Part shown: one piece after another, positions 10,441 to 18,627 of the stretch
Layout of the letters: each line of letters opens with the position of its first letter
Position numbering within the stretch: position 1 is the first letter of the stretch
DNA from: Rhodohalobacter sp. 614A
GTDB taxonomy: Bacteria > Bacteroidota > Rhodothermia > Balneolales > Balneolaceae
Length of the DNA: 64,000 nucleotides
Direction of reading: 5' to 3'
Assembly: GCF_021462415.1 (NCBI RefSeq)
Contig: NZ_JAKEDS010000001.1
Location: 1,336,273-1,400,272 of the forward strand
Notes under the pieces: generated by a model
Database searches by the model: none
Told to the model about the DNA's origin: nothing
Seen by the model: the letters and a program-made list of their open reading frames with translations, nothing else
Program-made: the position numbers and the translations under genes

Positions 10441-10863
10441 TCAATTCCGGTTTTTACTCATTCGAAGTATATTCTTCTGATTTTTGATGTTGTATGACAC
10501 TTCATCCATCAATTTCCTGATTAAATAAACTCCCATACCGCCTCTCTTCTTTTTCTCAATTTGCCTTTTTAAATCCGGCTTTTTGTATTTCTCAATATCA
10601 AATCCTGTTCCATGATCGGTCAGGGTAACTACCATTTTATCATTATCAAACTCAAGATTAATAATTACTTCTTTGCTCGAATCATTTTTATAGGCATGTT
10701 TGATAATATTCGTATATGCTTCGTCGACAGCCAGCTGGATGTCAGCAACTTTTTGAGCAGAAAAGCCCTGATTTTCGGCATGTTTTGACACAAACTCCCG
10801 GATTGTAGAGAGATTTTGTGTCGAAGCATAAACCTTCTTTCGGTATGTGGTTGCCTTATCCAA
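10441..10863 (-). CDS. RsbW-like HATPase serine kinase (anti-sigma/anti-partner factor)
   Basis: 140 residues forming one compact GHKL ATPase domain. The N box reads DEAYTNIIKHAY (Asn52), the G1 box DHGTGFDIEKY and the G2 region RGGMGVYLIRKL. These are the marks of RsbW/SpoIIAB-type protein kinases, which phosphorylate STAS proteins and sequester a partner, often a sigma factor. It is the middle gene of the STAS-kinase-phosphatase operon. No sigma factor gene is adjacent, so the sequestered partner is unknown. Confidence 0.9.
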   Translation of the reverse strand: MDKATTYRKKVYASTQNLSTIREFVSKHAENQGFSAQKVADIQLAVDEAYTNIIKHAYKNDSSKEVIINLEFDNDKMVVTLTDHGTGFDIEKYKKPDLKRQIEKKKRGGMGVYLIRKLMDEVSYNIKNQKNILRMSKNRN

Positions 10864-10871
10864 TATTGGTA

Positions 10872-11225
10872 CTACTTTTCATTTAAAAATTTTTCAACGG
10901 CATTTTTTTCGTCTTCAAGAATATCATAAAGAGTAGGAAAGCCCAGGAGGTCAAAAACGTTATAAACTTTATCATTCATATTGGTCAGCTTAATATCTCC
11001 GCCAATACCGCGAACATCTTCTATGTATGCCATAAATACTCCAAGGCCCGCACTGGCTATATAGTCGAGTTCACTAAAGTTTACGATGATATTGGATTTT
11101 TGATTATTGATAAGACGTTTGAGAGAATCTTCGAGCTGAGAAGCAGTGTGCGCGTCTAACTCACCGTAAAGATCTAATACCTCAAAGCCACTGTTCGTGC
11201 GGTGATCAATTTTAAAGTTTTTCAT
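10872..11225 (-). CDS. STAS-domain anti-anti-sigma factor (RsbV/SpoIIAA-like)
   Basis: 117 residues, a single STAS domain. The motif DYIASAGLGVFMAYI places Ser58 where these proteins are phosphorylated by their cognate kinase. As the first gene of the three-gene unit it should be the switch protein: unphosphorylated, it binds the HATPase kinase and frees that kinase's partner; the downstream PP2C phosphatase would reset it. A terminator-like hairpin at 11337-11367 upstream suggests the operon has its own promoter in the about 100 bases before the start, but I could not pick one out. Confidence 0.9.
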   Translation of the reverse strand: MKNFKIDHRTNSGFEVLDLYGELDAHTASQLEDSLKRLINNQKSNIIVNFSELDYIASAGLGVFMAYIEDVRGIGGDIKLTNMNDKVYNVFDLLGFPTLYDILEDEKNAVEKFLNEK

Positions 11226-11464
11226 TTACTCAATGTACTTGGATTGAAATGATGGAATATATCTAAAATAGGATTAAGAGGAATAGACCGAAAATAAGAA
11301 TACGTAGGGAAGATAGGGAGGTTTCGCCAAAAAAATAGGGTATCGTACGTATCCGGTACGATACCCTGACTATTCATCAAGAGAGACGCTACTTGAGCGC
11401 CCTTCATATTACCAAAAAAGCGACAAAATCCACAACCTTTAATTGAAACATATAGAAGTTTCAT
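11222..11464 (-). pseudogene. Possible remnant of a DCC-family (DUF393) thiol-oxidoreductase-like gene
   Basis: An 80-codon reading frame ends at the start of the STAS gene (ATGA overlap). Its N-terminus has a hydrophobic strand followed by GCGFCRFF, and the middle reads SQGIVPDTYDTLFFW, which resembles the start and centre of DCC-family proteins (about 130 residues). A stretch of some 25 residues between these two parts would be missing. A 12-bp perfect inverted repeat lies inside the frame. It could equally be a chance frame in a regulatory region. I treat it as a decayed gene at low certainty. Confidence 0.3.
11330..11367 (-). terminator. Perfect 12-bp hairpin followed by a T run (minus strand)
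   Basis: The arms AGGGTATCGTAC (11337-11348) and GTACGATACCCT (11356-11367) are perfect reverse complements with a 7-base loop. On the minus strand the stem is followed by A and then seven T, as in an intrinsic terminator. It would insulate the STAS operon from upstream minus-strand transcription, or end a short transcript from 11.37-11.56 kb. Being inside a possible reading frame makes its role uncertain. Confidence 0.55.
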
Positions 11465-11559
11465 TGAAAACGGGTCTTTTCTCCTACTGTTTTTTACTTA
11501 GATGATTTTTTTGAACTTAGTGCTAAACACTTGATTTAGTACCCTGCGATTGTTTTTGG

Positions 11560-11595
11560 ATAAAAAAAGCCATCACAACCAAATGTGATGGCTTT
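11560..11595 (-). terminator. Intrinsic terminator after the DUF1080 gene
   Basis: The arms AAAGCCATCACA (11566-11577) and TGTGATGGCTTT (11584-11595) are perfect complements with a 6-base loop, and the minus-strand transcript continues into seven T. It lies 31 bases beyond the stop of the DUF1080 lipoprotein gene and should end the Gfo/Idh-DUF1080 transcript. Confidence 0.85.
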
Positions 11596-11625
11596 AAATA
11601 ATTAAAAGTTAATGCAGCTAAAATA

Positions 11626-12447
11626 TCAATCCATTCTTCGGATTTTGATATTTCTGAACCATACATCATCTCCATGATCCTGAAGCCCAACGTATCCTTC
11701 TTCGGCTACATCGGCCCAGTTTTCATTTAACTCGGGGAATTTACTGTCTGCTACGTCTTCTTCCCATTTGGGTGTCCATAAGTGGTATTCCACAACAGTT
11801 TCGCCGTTTTGTTTATGAACTACGGTTCCATCATAAACGATGATCTCGCCGCTGTTCCATTCACCGGCAGGATTTGCGTTTTGAGGATCAGCAGGATATA
11901 AATCATAGAGAGAAGCAGATTGCCTGTTACCATTTTCACCCAGCATAGCATCGGGGTGTCGCTCGTTGTCGAGTATCTGGTATTCAGGGGCAGTCATCCA
12001 GATGTAATCAAATTCATCTGATTCCTGTCCGAGGTATAAAATACCTGAATTACCACCTTCGGCTACTCTCCATTCAAATTTTAAGTGGAAGTTACCGAAA
12101 ACTTCATCATAGAGAATATCTCCACCTTCAACTGCTCCGGCTTCGCCGCGCCCTGAGCCCTGGATGTGCAAGGTTCCGTCAACAACTTCCCAGGCACCCG
12201 GAAAAGAGTCGCTTTGATAACCGCGCCAGCCTTCAGAAGTTTCTCCATCAAACAAAAGAGTGAAGCCTTGTTCCTCTTCCTGAGCGGTTAGAGTATTTGG
12301 AGCTGCCTCCTCAGTTTCTGTCTCCGTTGCTGTGGATTCTGATTGTTGGGTTTCCGTATCTGAAGAGCAGGCTGTAAAAAAGCCTACAACCAGAGCAAGC
12401 AGAGTAAACTTGAAGAACCCAATATTTGCAAGTGATTTCATTTTCAT
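11626..12447 (-). CDS. DUF1080 (3-keto-disaccharide hydrolase-like) lipoprotein
   Basis: 273 residues. A signal peptide ends in a lipobox (FFTAC, Cys27), followed by a low-complexity Ser/Thr/Glu linker. The rest is one concanavalin-like DUF1080 domain, starting at GFTLLFDGETSEGW and containing GGNSGILYLGQ, APEYQILDNERH and the final WFRNIKIRRM. Members of this family have been shown to act as 3-keto-glycoside hydrolases or lyases. The gene follows a Tat-exported Gfo/Idh/MocA enzyme by 34 bases, which fits a periplasmic route in which the sugar is oxidised at C3 and then cleaved. The actual substrate is not visible. Confidence 0.88.
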   Translation of the reverse strand: MKMKSLANIGFFKFTLLALVVGFFTACSSDTETQQSESTATETETEEAAPNTLTAQEEEQGFTLLFDGETSEGWRGYQSDSFPGAWEVVDGTLHIQGSGRGEAGAVEGGDILYDEVFGNFHLKFEWRVAEGGNSGILYLGQESDEFDYIWMTAPEYQILDNERHPDAMLGENGNRQSASLYDLYPADPQNANPAGEWNSGEIIVYDGTVVHKQNGETVVEYHLWTPKWEEDVADSKFPELNENWADVAEEGYVGLQDHGDDVWFRNIKIRRMD

Positions 12448-12481
12448 AAGTATTATTTATTTAGATTTATAATGGTTTAGT

Positions 12482-13996
12482 TTACATGGGCATGTCTGGC
12501 AGACTCCAAGGAGCTCTGTATTCTTTCTTAATCAAGCCATTCGCAAACTCAAGAGCATTTATTGGATCGGTATATTCTCGACTAAAGGTCGGGTTACCGT
12601 CTTCTATATTGAAGCCATCTTTAATAATAATACGCAATTCTTCGTCAGAACCAATATTGGTGAACTCCATGTTTTCACCATCCCACTTCAGTTCTTTGTC
12701 GAGTTCCTGAAGACGAACAGCGAGAACTCCCATCACAACCATTTCATTAAATGGTCCGGATTTATCGAAGGATGATTTGGCTTCGGTTCTATTTTCAGGG
12801 CTTTCTTTACAAGCACGAACCCAATCCATTTGATGGCCTGCTTCGCCCTCAAGTTCACCTACTTTAACACGTCGTTGTGTTTTAGGAACATTGGGGGTAT
12901 TTCCAGAGAGTAACCATGGATCAGATCCATAACATCCATGAACCAGTGTGTCTTTGGTTCCGTGCATAAGTACGCCACCTCCACGATGGTTCATGTCTCT
13001 GCCTTCTGGCCATCCTTCTGGTTTGAGGGGCTGAAGTCCGCCATCATACCAATGAACTTCTACTTCCGGAAGAGTTCCAAAACTGCTTTCCCGTTCAGGA
13101 TAGGTTAAGCGCACACGCTGTGCGGTTGGAGCAGATTCCTGAAGAAGAAGTGTTGAACTACCCTGTACTTTTGTCGGATAGCCAAGTTCAAGAGACTTAA
13201 ATGGTGCGTGCAGAATGTGGCAAGCCATGTCTCCTAAAGCTCCGGTTCCGAAATCCCACCAGCCGCGGAAGTTCCAGGGGGTGTAAATTTCGTTGTATGG
13301 ACGCATTTCAGCAGGGCCAATAAACAAATCCCAGTTCATTGTATCGGGAACAGCTTGCTCCTCTTCAGGAACGTTCAGGCCTTGTGGCCAAATAGGTCGG
13401 TCGGTGAATGCTTCAATTTTTGTTACATCTCCAATTACGCCATTTTGAACCCATTCGGTTACAAGGTTAATACCTTCACCGGAAGCTCCCTGATCTCCCA
13501 TTTGAGTAGCAACGCCATATTCAGCGGCTAATTTGGTCAGCAATCTTGATTCGTATACGGTATGTGTCAATGGTTTTTCAACGTACACATGTTTGCCCAT
13601 TGTCATTGCATGAGCAGCAACAATAGCGTGAGAATGATCAGCCGTAGCAACTACCACTGCATCAATTTCGTCTCCCATTTCGTCGAACATTTTACGCCAG
13701 TCCCAATATTTTTTTGCATTGGGATATTCATCAAAAGTACTTTGAGCATAACGCCAGTCAACGTCACAAAGAGCTACGATGTTTTCAGTGTCTTTCATGG
13801 GTCTGAGGACAGCAGCACCACGACCACCAATCCCTACACCAGCAATGTTTAATTTATCACTGGGAGCCCGGTGTCCCAAACCGCTGATAACCGTGCTTGG
13901 AAGAATGGTAAACCCCGCAGCAAAGGCAGCTGATTTGCCTAGGAAGTCTCTGCGGGAGATACCGCCATTCATAACTTTTTTATCTAATTTTTTCAT
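12482..13996 (-). CDS. Tat-exported Gfo/Idh/MocA-family oxidoreductase
   Basis: 504 residues. The N-terminus has a twin-arginine signal (ISRRDFLGKSAAFAAG) ending near residue 38. A Rossmann fold follows (IAGVGIGGRGAAVLRPM, then VVVATADHSHA and HVYVEKPLTHTVYE, which carry the typical EKP motif), then the larger substrate domain with FGTGALGDMACHILH. These are features of the exported Gfo/Idh/MocA subgroup common in Bacteroidota and Planctomycetota. It is probably an NAD(P)-linked sugar dehydrogenase acting in the periplasm with a bound cofactor. It is first in a two-gene operon with the DUF1080 lipoprotein. Confidence 0.9.
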   Translation of the reverse strand: MKKLDKKVMNGGISRRDFLGKSAAFAAGFTILPSTVISGLGHRAPSDKLNIAGVGIGGRGAAVLRPMKDTENIVALCDVDWRYAQSTFDEYPNAKKYWDWRKMFDEMGDEIDAVVVATADHSHAIVAAHAMTMGKHVYVEKPLTHTVYESRLLTKLAAEYGVATQMGDQGASGEGINLVTEWVQNGVIGDVTKIEAFTDRPIWPQGLNVPEEEQAVPDTMNWDLFIGPAEMRPYNEIYTPWNFRGWWDFGTGALGDMACHILHAPFKSLELGYPTKVQGSSTLLLQESAPTAQRVRLTYPERESSFGTLPEVEVHWYDGGLQPLKPEGWPEGRDMNHRGGGVLMHGTKDTLVHGCYGSDPWLLSGNTPNVPKTQRRVKVGELEGEAGHQMDWVRACKESPENRTEAKSSFDKSGPFNEMVVMGVLAVRLQELDKELKWDGENMEFTNIGSDEELRIIIKDGFNIEDGNPTFSREYTDPINALEFANGLIKKEYRAPWSLPDMPM

Positions 13997-14341
13997 GATA
14001 TGGGTTTTTTATTATTGAATTCAATGAATAAAAGATGTTGGAAAGTTTCTTAGTGGAAGCGATAATCTTCTGAAGAATATTCGTTGTACCAAATGGTTAG
14101 ACGAACTTTCCAGTCTATTAAGACATACGTATATATTAATCTTTTTTTGATGTTACTTCAATTTAAAACAAGAATGATTTATTTCAATCTGTTTAACAGA
14201 TTTTTAAAACTTGTCAGCCTGCTATTTCGTTATAAATTTAATCGGCTGTCAATGAAACAAAAGCGAAAAAATAAACTTATACATTTAGAGTTTATAAAGA
14301 AGAATCTGCCATTTATCCATACTCATCAAACAAGTCCAGTT
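13997..14341. other. Intergenic region between divergent genes, no gene seen
   Basis: This 345-base A/T-rich stretch must contain the divergent promoters of the Gfo/Idh/MocA gene and the outer membrane protein gene. A 9-bp inverted repeat, TGGAAAGTT (14039-14047) and AACTTTCCA (14104-14112), is separated by 56 bases. A frame open from 14084 runs into the downstream gene, but its first 86 codons look non-coding. I see no RNA gene or clear promoter. Confidence 0.5.
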
Positions 14342-14881
14342 ATGAAAAAAGTATTCGTTACATTCGGTTTAATCTTTTTATTAATACCCATCGCCAACAC
14401 TGTAAATGCACAGTTTGCCATAGGTGCTTCTTACGAAGTACGATCGGAGGACCCCAAGAATGGATTTGGTTTTAGAATGGAGAAAGGTTTTCTGGAAGGA
14501 GTACCACTTTTAGACCTGGGGCTTCGGGCTCACTTCAGCTACTTCAATGAAACGAATGAGCTCAGTTTGGACGACCAAAGTATAAGCACCGAGATAGATG
14601 TTTATGATTACGGGTTGGCACTCCTCGGCGGGGTAAAGTTAGGCCTTGTAAAACCTTATGTTGGATTGGGAGTAGGGAACCAACAGTTTAAGTTCGATCC
14701 TGAAGAAGTTGTTGGTGATGAATCAAGTTTTTACTGGAATGGTTTTGGTGGTGCGGAAATCACGCTTTTGCCACTCTTTAATCCATTTATTGAATATAGA
14801 ATTGCACATTTAACAAGTGCCGATGACATTGATATCGACAATATCAGCCGGTTGGCTATTGGATTTAATTTGAGGTTTTAA
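14342..14881 (+). CDS. Small outer membrane beta-barrel protein
   Basis: 179 residues from the ATG at 14342, chosen because it begins a clear signal peptide (MKKVFVTFGLIFLLIPIANT, cleavage after VNA). The mature part alternates hydrophobic and polar residues in short strands with turns, including LALLGGVKLGLVKPYVGLGVGNQ, and ends in an aromatic/basic strand (RLAIGFNLRF) of the kind seen at the C-terminus of barrel proteins. The size fits an eight-stranded barrel. No specific family was recognised. Confidence 0.75.
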   Translation: MKKVFVTFGLIFLLIPIANTVNAQFAIGASYEVRSEDPKNGFGFRMEKGFLEGVPLLDLGLRAHFSYFNETNELSLDDQSISTEIDVYDYGLALLGGVKLGLVKPYVGLGVGNQQFKFDPEEVVGDESSFYWNGFGGAEITLLPLFNPFIEYRIAHLTSADDIDIDNISRLAIGFNLRF

Positions 14882-15041
14882 TCTGTTGAAATAACCTTTT
14901 GAATATATTTCCGGAGGTTTGAAGCGGAAGAGAAATCTCATTACACCTGCTCATTTCAATAAAATGAAATATTCCTTAGTTTATGTAGACTGTATTTAAA
15001 TAAGTGACTTTATGTTGTAGTCGCATTCAGTCTGCATAAAC

Positions 15042-16079
15042 ATGCTTCTTGAAGTTAAAAATATTGCGAAAGCCTTTGTAAAAGGCATTCCGGTTGTAAA
15101 CCAAACAACCTTTAATGTCCATAAGAACGAGATTTTTGCCCTTCTCGGGCCAAGTGGTTGTGGGAAAACAACAACCCTCCGCCTCATCTCGGGATTTGAA
15201 CATTTGGACGATGGAGAAATTTATCTGAATGGCACCTTGCTTTCATCTCTTCAAACACATGTTTCTCCTCAGAAAAGAGGGATTGGTTTTGTTTTTCAGG
15301 ATTATGCTCTTTTCCCCCACATGTCTGCTCTTGATAATGTGGCGTTTGGGTTAAAAGATTTGCCCAAACACAAGCGCAAAGTATTTGCAGAGGAAGTGTT
15401 ATGCAGAACCGGAATGGGAGATCACAAAGATAAAGGACCTGCCGAACTATCCGGCGGGCAGCAACAACGCGTAGCACTTGCTAGGGCGATTGCACCGGAA
15501 CCCGAGTTGATTCTGTTGGATGAACCCTTCTCGAATCTTGATGCCATTCTCCGTGATTCGACCCGGAAAGAGGTTCGATCCATTATTAAAAAGGCAGGAA
15601 TGAGTGCAGTACTTGTTACTCATGATCAGGAAGAAGCACTCTCTTTTGCCGATAGAATCGGTGTGATGAATAATGGCTGCATCGAACAAATCGGGACCCC
15701 GGAGGAGGTTTATTATCAACCCAAAAATAAATTTGTTGCCCAGTTTCTTGGAAGAACCAATCTGTTTGAAGGAGATATTGCCGATACGGATACCATCGAA
15801 ACGAAAATCGGTCACCTGAAGCTAAACCGGAAAGCAAAGGGCAAAATCACTTGTTCCATTCGGCCTGAGCATCTGACAATTGAAAGTTCGAATGGATCGT
15901 CCGGTGAATTCAAAAAAGGAATTATTGTAGCGAGAGAATTTAAGGGGCACGATATTACCTATCATGTAGAGTGCGACGGAGAGAGATACATTGTTCATAC
16001 AGACAACAGGATTTTGTTTGAACAGAACGATGAGGTGATTGTAAAACCCCTTGAGTCGGCGGTGGTTTTGGAACAATAG
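15042..16079 (+). CDS. ABC transporter ATP-binding protein (FbpC/PotA-like)
   Basis: 345 residues. Walker A GPSGCGKT is at residues 36-43, the Q-loop is in FVFQDYALFPHM, the signature LSGGQQQR is near residue 136 and Walker B LILLDEPF is near 157, followed by the switch His in VLVTHDQEEA. A TOBE-type domain fills the C-terminal 100 residues. This is the architecture of ATPases of iron(III), spermidine or molybdate importers. No permease or binding-protein gene is next to it, so the transported compound and partner are unknown. Confidence 0.9.
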   Translation: MLLEVKNIAKAFVKGIPVVNQTTFNVHKNEIFALLGPSGCGKTTTLRLISGFEHLDDGEIYLNGTLLSSLQTHVSPQKRGIGFVFQDYALFPHMSALDNVAFGLKDLPKHKRKVFAEEVLCRTGMGDHKDKGPAELSGGQQQRVALARAIAPEPELILLDEPFSNLDAILRDSTRKEVRSIIKKAGMSAVLVTHDQEEALSFADRIGVMNNGCIEQIGTPEEVYYQPKNKFVAQFLGRTNLFEGDIADTDTIETKIGHLKLNRKAKGKITCSIRPEHLTIESSNGSSGEFKKGIIVAREFKGHDITYHVECDGERYIVHTDNRILFEQNDEVIVKPLESAVVLEQ

Positions 16080-16176
16080 GTCCGTTTTATTTTAAAATGG
16101 AAATGGACAAAAATCTTCGAAACGAAGAGTGTGAGTTGCCGTAAGAACAAGTCCGAATCCGCAGAAAAAATCATTA

Positions 16177-18558
16177 ATGACACGGCATTTATTTCTTCTT
16201 CTTTTATTTCTAATAGTCTCAATAACCCCGGCATTCTCTCAGACAGAAGTTCGTGGTATAGTTATTGATTCTGAATCCGGTGAAAGCCTTCCTTCTGCCA
16301 CAGTTGTTATAGAAGGAACTTATAAAGGAACCATTACAAACGAAGATGGGCTCTTTTCTCTATCGGTTGATTCTCTTCCCGTTACTCTCAACATTCGTTA
16401 CATCGGCTTTGAAACTTCAAGAATTGAGATTACAAAACGCTCTTCATTACCTGTTCGGGTTGGCTTAAAACCATCCGTTACCGAGCTCGAAGAAATTGTG
16501 GTAACAGAACGCGATCCCGGACTTTCAATCATGGAATTGGTCATTGAAAGAAAGAAACTCTGGAGAGCAAATCTGGAAACGTATCAGGCAGAAGCGTACA
16601 CACGTCAAATTCTTAGCAATGATACGTCCATCGTTTCCATCAGCGAAAGCAGCTCTCTTGTTTTCTGGGATGATGAAAAAGGGCATCGCGAAATCCAAAT
16701 ATCAAGAAAACAAACATCAAATATTTCTGAGGATCAGAATTTTGCCGGTGTTAATTATCAACCCAATTTTTATGATGACAATGTGGAAATTGCCGGCTAC
16801 AATATTGTTGGAATTACACATCCTGATGCACTGAAATTTTATCACTTTGAACTGCTGGATGTCAACCAAATGGATGGCAAACCGGTCTATAAAATTGGAG
16901 TTACGCCCCGCCGGCAACGGCAGCCAACGTTTATGGGCACGGCCTGGGTGCTGGGACGCGATTATGCACTGATTGAAGTAGACCTGAAACCCAACGATGT
17001 TGTAAATTTTCCTCCGCCAATCCAGGAATTTAACCTCTCGTATCAACAACAGTTCAGTAACTATGGCGGCGAATTTTGGCTCCCGGTAGATATGCGGGTA
17101 GACGGCTCTGTGCGAGTGGGAATGGTAGGATTACGTTTCCCGCCGTTTTTATTCAGTCAAACTTCAAGAATATCCGATTACCAGGTAAATGCCGTTCTAC
17201 CGGATTCAATTTACCAGGAGCACGACGTTTTTATCAGGGCTGATTCTTCATTCGCCGGAAATCGTGAGGCTGTGATTGAATCAATTCCCCTGACTGCCGA
17301 GGAGGTTTCAGCCTATGAAACCATCGACAGTACCCGAACTTTCGAAGAAGCTTTTAAGCCGGAAGGTTTTCTCGCCAATATGGTGGATATGGATGACGAC
17401 AGCAGCGATAATGATTCAGGACCTTTCAGTAGAATTACGAGCTGGCTTCCTGATGGTTTGGGAATAAGAGCCCGGTTTAACCGGATGGATGGATATCATC
17501 TCGGCTTAAAATACCGGAACAGAATGAATGATATTGGCCTGACATTTTCCGGATATGGCGGCTACAGTTTTCACAGTGAGTTGTGGGATATGGGTCTTTC
17601 TATAAATCAGGAGTTATTTGATGCTGGAAATACCTCGTTTATTTTGAACGCCGGTTATGAATATGGAACAGACACCCGGTTTTTATCTCCAATGTATTCA
17701 CTTGGTTTTAACAGCCTGCAAACGCTTGTGTTGGGTACAGAAGATTATTTTGATTATTTCAGAAATGAAAAAATGTTTGCAGGAATCACGATGGAAAATC
17801 TGTTTCCAGAACTGGATGTGACAGTAACGGGGAATCGGGAATTACACAACTCTTTTGATGAAACCCCGGTCTTTAACTACAGTTTGTTTGGTTGGCATAA
17901 AGATCGCAGACCAAATCCGGCAATTGATGAAGGGACATTACAATCAATTTCACTCAATGTAGCTTATAATAAAGTGCCGAAAGATTTCGGATTTATGGGA
18001 AAAAATCAGGTCATTTTAATGGCTGAACACAGCAGCGATGCTCTTGGAAGTGATTTCGATTTTACAAGATTTTCCGCACAGGTTGACGTACACATTGAAA
18101 CGTTTTACCAACGAAGGCTTTTTGCGAATGCACTTGATCTCTTCTTTGCCGGGGGAACCTACCTTGGAGATTATTTGCCATTGCAACGGTTTGGAAGTGT
18201 TGACGGAGCTATGAACCGGTTTACTCCTTTTGGTGTGATTAAAACCCGCAAATCAGTTCCATATGTGGGCAGACGATATTGGACCGCATATGGGGAGCAT
18301 AATTTCAGAACGATACCATTTGAACTGCTTGGTATCGATTATCTTGTGGATAAGGGCTGGGGAATTATCCTGTTTGGTGGCGCCGGCTATGCGGATGCTA
18401 AAAACGAAGATCCCTATAATCTGTTGATTTCAGATGATATTCATACAGAGATAGGGGCAAGTTTGAACAGTGTATTTGGAATTATTCGGCTGGATTTTGC
18501 TAAACGCCTCGATGCTCCCGGATTCTTTATCGGGTTTAGCGTTCCAAAATATTTTTAA
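16177..18558 (+). CDS. DUF5686 / CarboxypepD_reg-like outer membrane protein
   Basis: 793 residues with an N-terminal signal peptide (cleavage after TPAFS). Residues about 24-105 form a CarboxypepD_reg-like beta-sandwich (VRGIVIDSESGESLPSATV). The remainder matches the DUF5686 type: a conserved IERKKLWRANLETYQAEAYT segment, then a long predicted barrel ending KRLDAPGFFIGFSVPKYF. These proteins occur in Bacteroidota and relatives and are thought to sit in the outer membrane. Their role is unknown. It has no TonB-box or plug domain, so it is not a normal TonB receptor. Confidence 0.85.
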   Translation: MTRHLFLLLLFLIVSITPAFSQTEVRGIVIDSESGESLPSATVVIEGTYKGTITNEDGLFSLSVDSLPVTLNIRYIGFETSRIEITKRSSLPVRVGLKPSVTELEEIVVTERDPGLSIMELVIERKKLWRANLETYQAEAYTRQILSNDTSIVSISESSSLVFWDDEKGHREIQISRKQTSNISEDQNFAGVNYQPNFYDDNVEIAGYNIVGITHPDALKFYHFELLDVNQMDGKPVYKIGVTPRRQRQPTFMGTAWVLGRDYALIEVDLKPNDVVNFPPPIQEFNLSYQQQFSNYGGEFWLPVDMRVDGSVRVGMVGLRFPPFLFSQTSRISDYQVNAVLPDSIYQEHDVFIRADSSFAGNREAVIESIPLTAEEVSAYETIDSTRTFEEAFKPEGFLANMVDMDDDSSDNDSGPFSRITSWLPDGLGIRARFNRMDGYHLGLKYRNRMNDIGLTFSGYGGYSFHSELWDMGLSINQELFDAGNTSFILNAGYEYGTDTRFLSPMYSLGFNSLQTLVLGTEDYFDYFRNEKMFAGITMENLFPELDVTVTGNRELHNSFDETPVFNYSLFGWHKDRRPNPAIDEGTLQSISLNVAYNKVPKDFGFMGKNQVILMAEHSSDALGSDFDFTRFSAQVDVHIETFYQRRLFANALDLFFAGGTYLGDYLPLQRFGSVDGAMNRFTPFGVIKTRKSVPYVGRRYWTAYGEHNFRTIPFELLGIDYLVDKGWGIILFGGAGYADAKNEDPYNLLISDDIHTEIGASLNSVFGIIRLDFAKRLDAPGFFIGFSVPKYF

Positions 18559-18572
18559 AAATCACATCAAAT

Positions 18573-18601
18573 AAAAAAGGCGAACTGAAAAGTCCGCCTT
18601 T
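18573..18601. terminator. Bidirectional intrinsic terminator between convergent genes
   Basis: The arms AAAGGCGAACT (18576-18586) and AGTCCGCCTTT (18591-18601) pair with one mismatch around a GAAA loop. The minus-strand transcript runs into six T after the stem, so it best serves the OmpA-like gene, but it sits midway between two convergent stops and could serve both. Confidence 0.75.
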
Positions 18602-18627
18602 AAAATCTATTCTATTATTTAGTTGAA

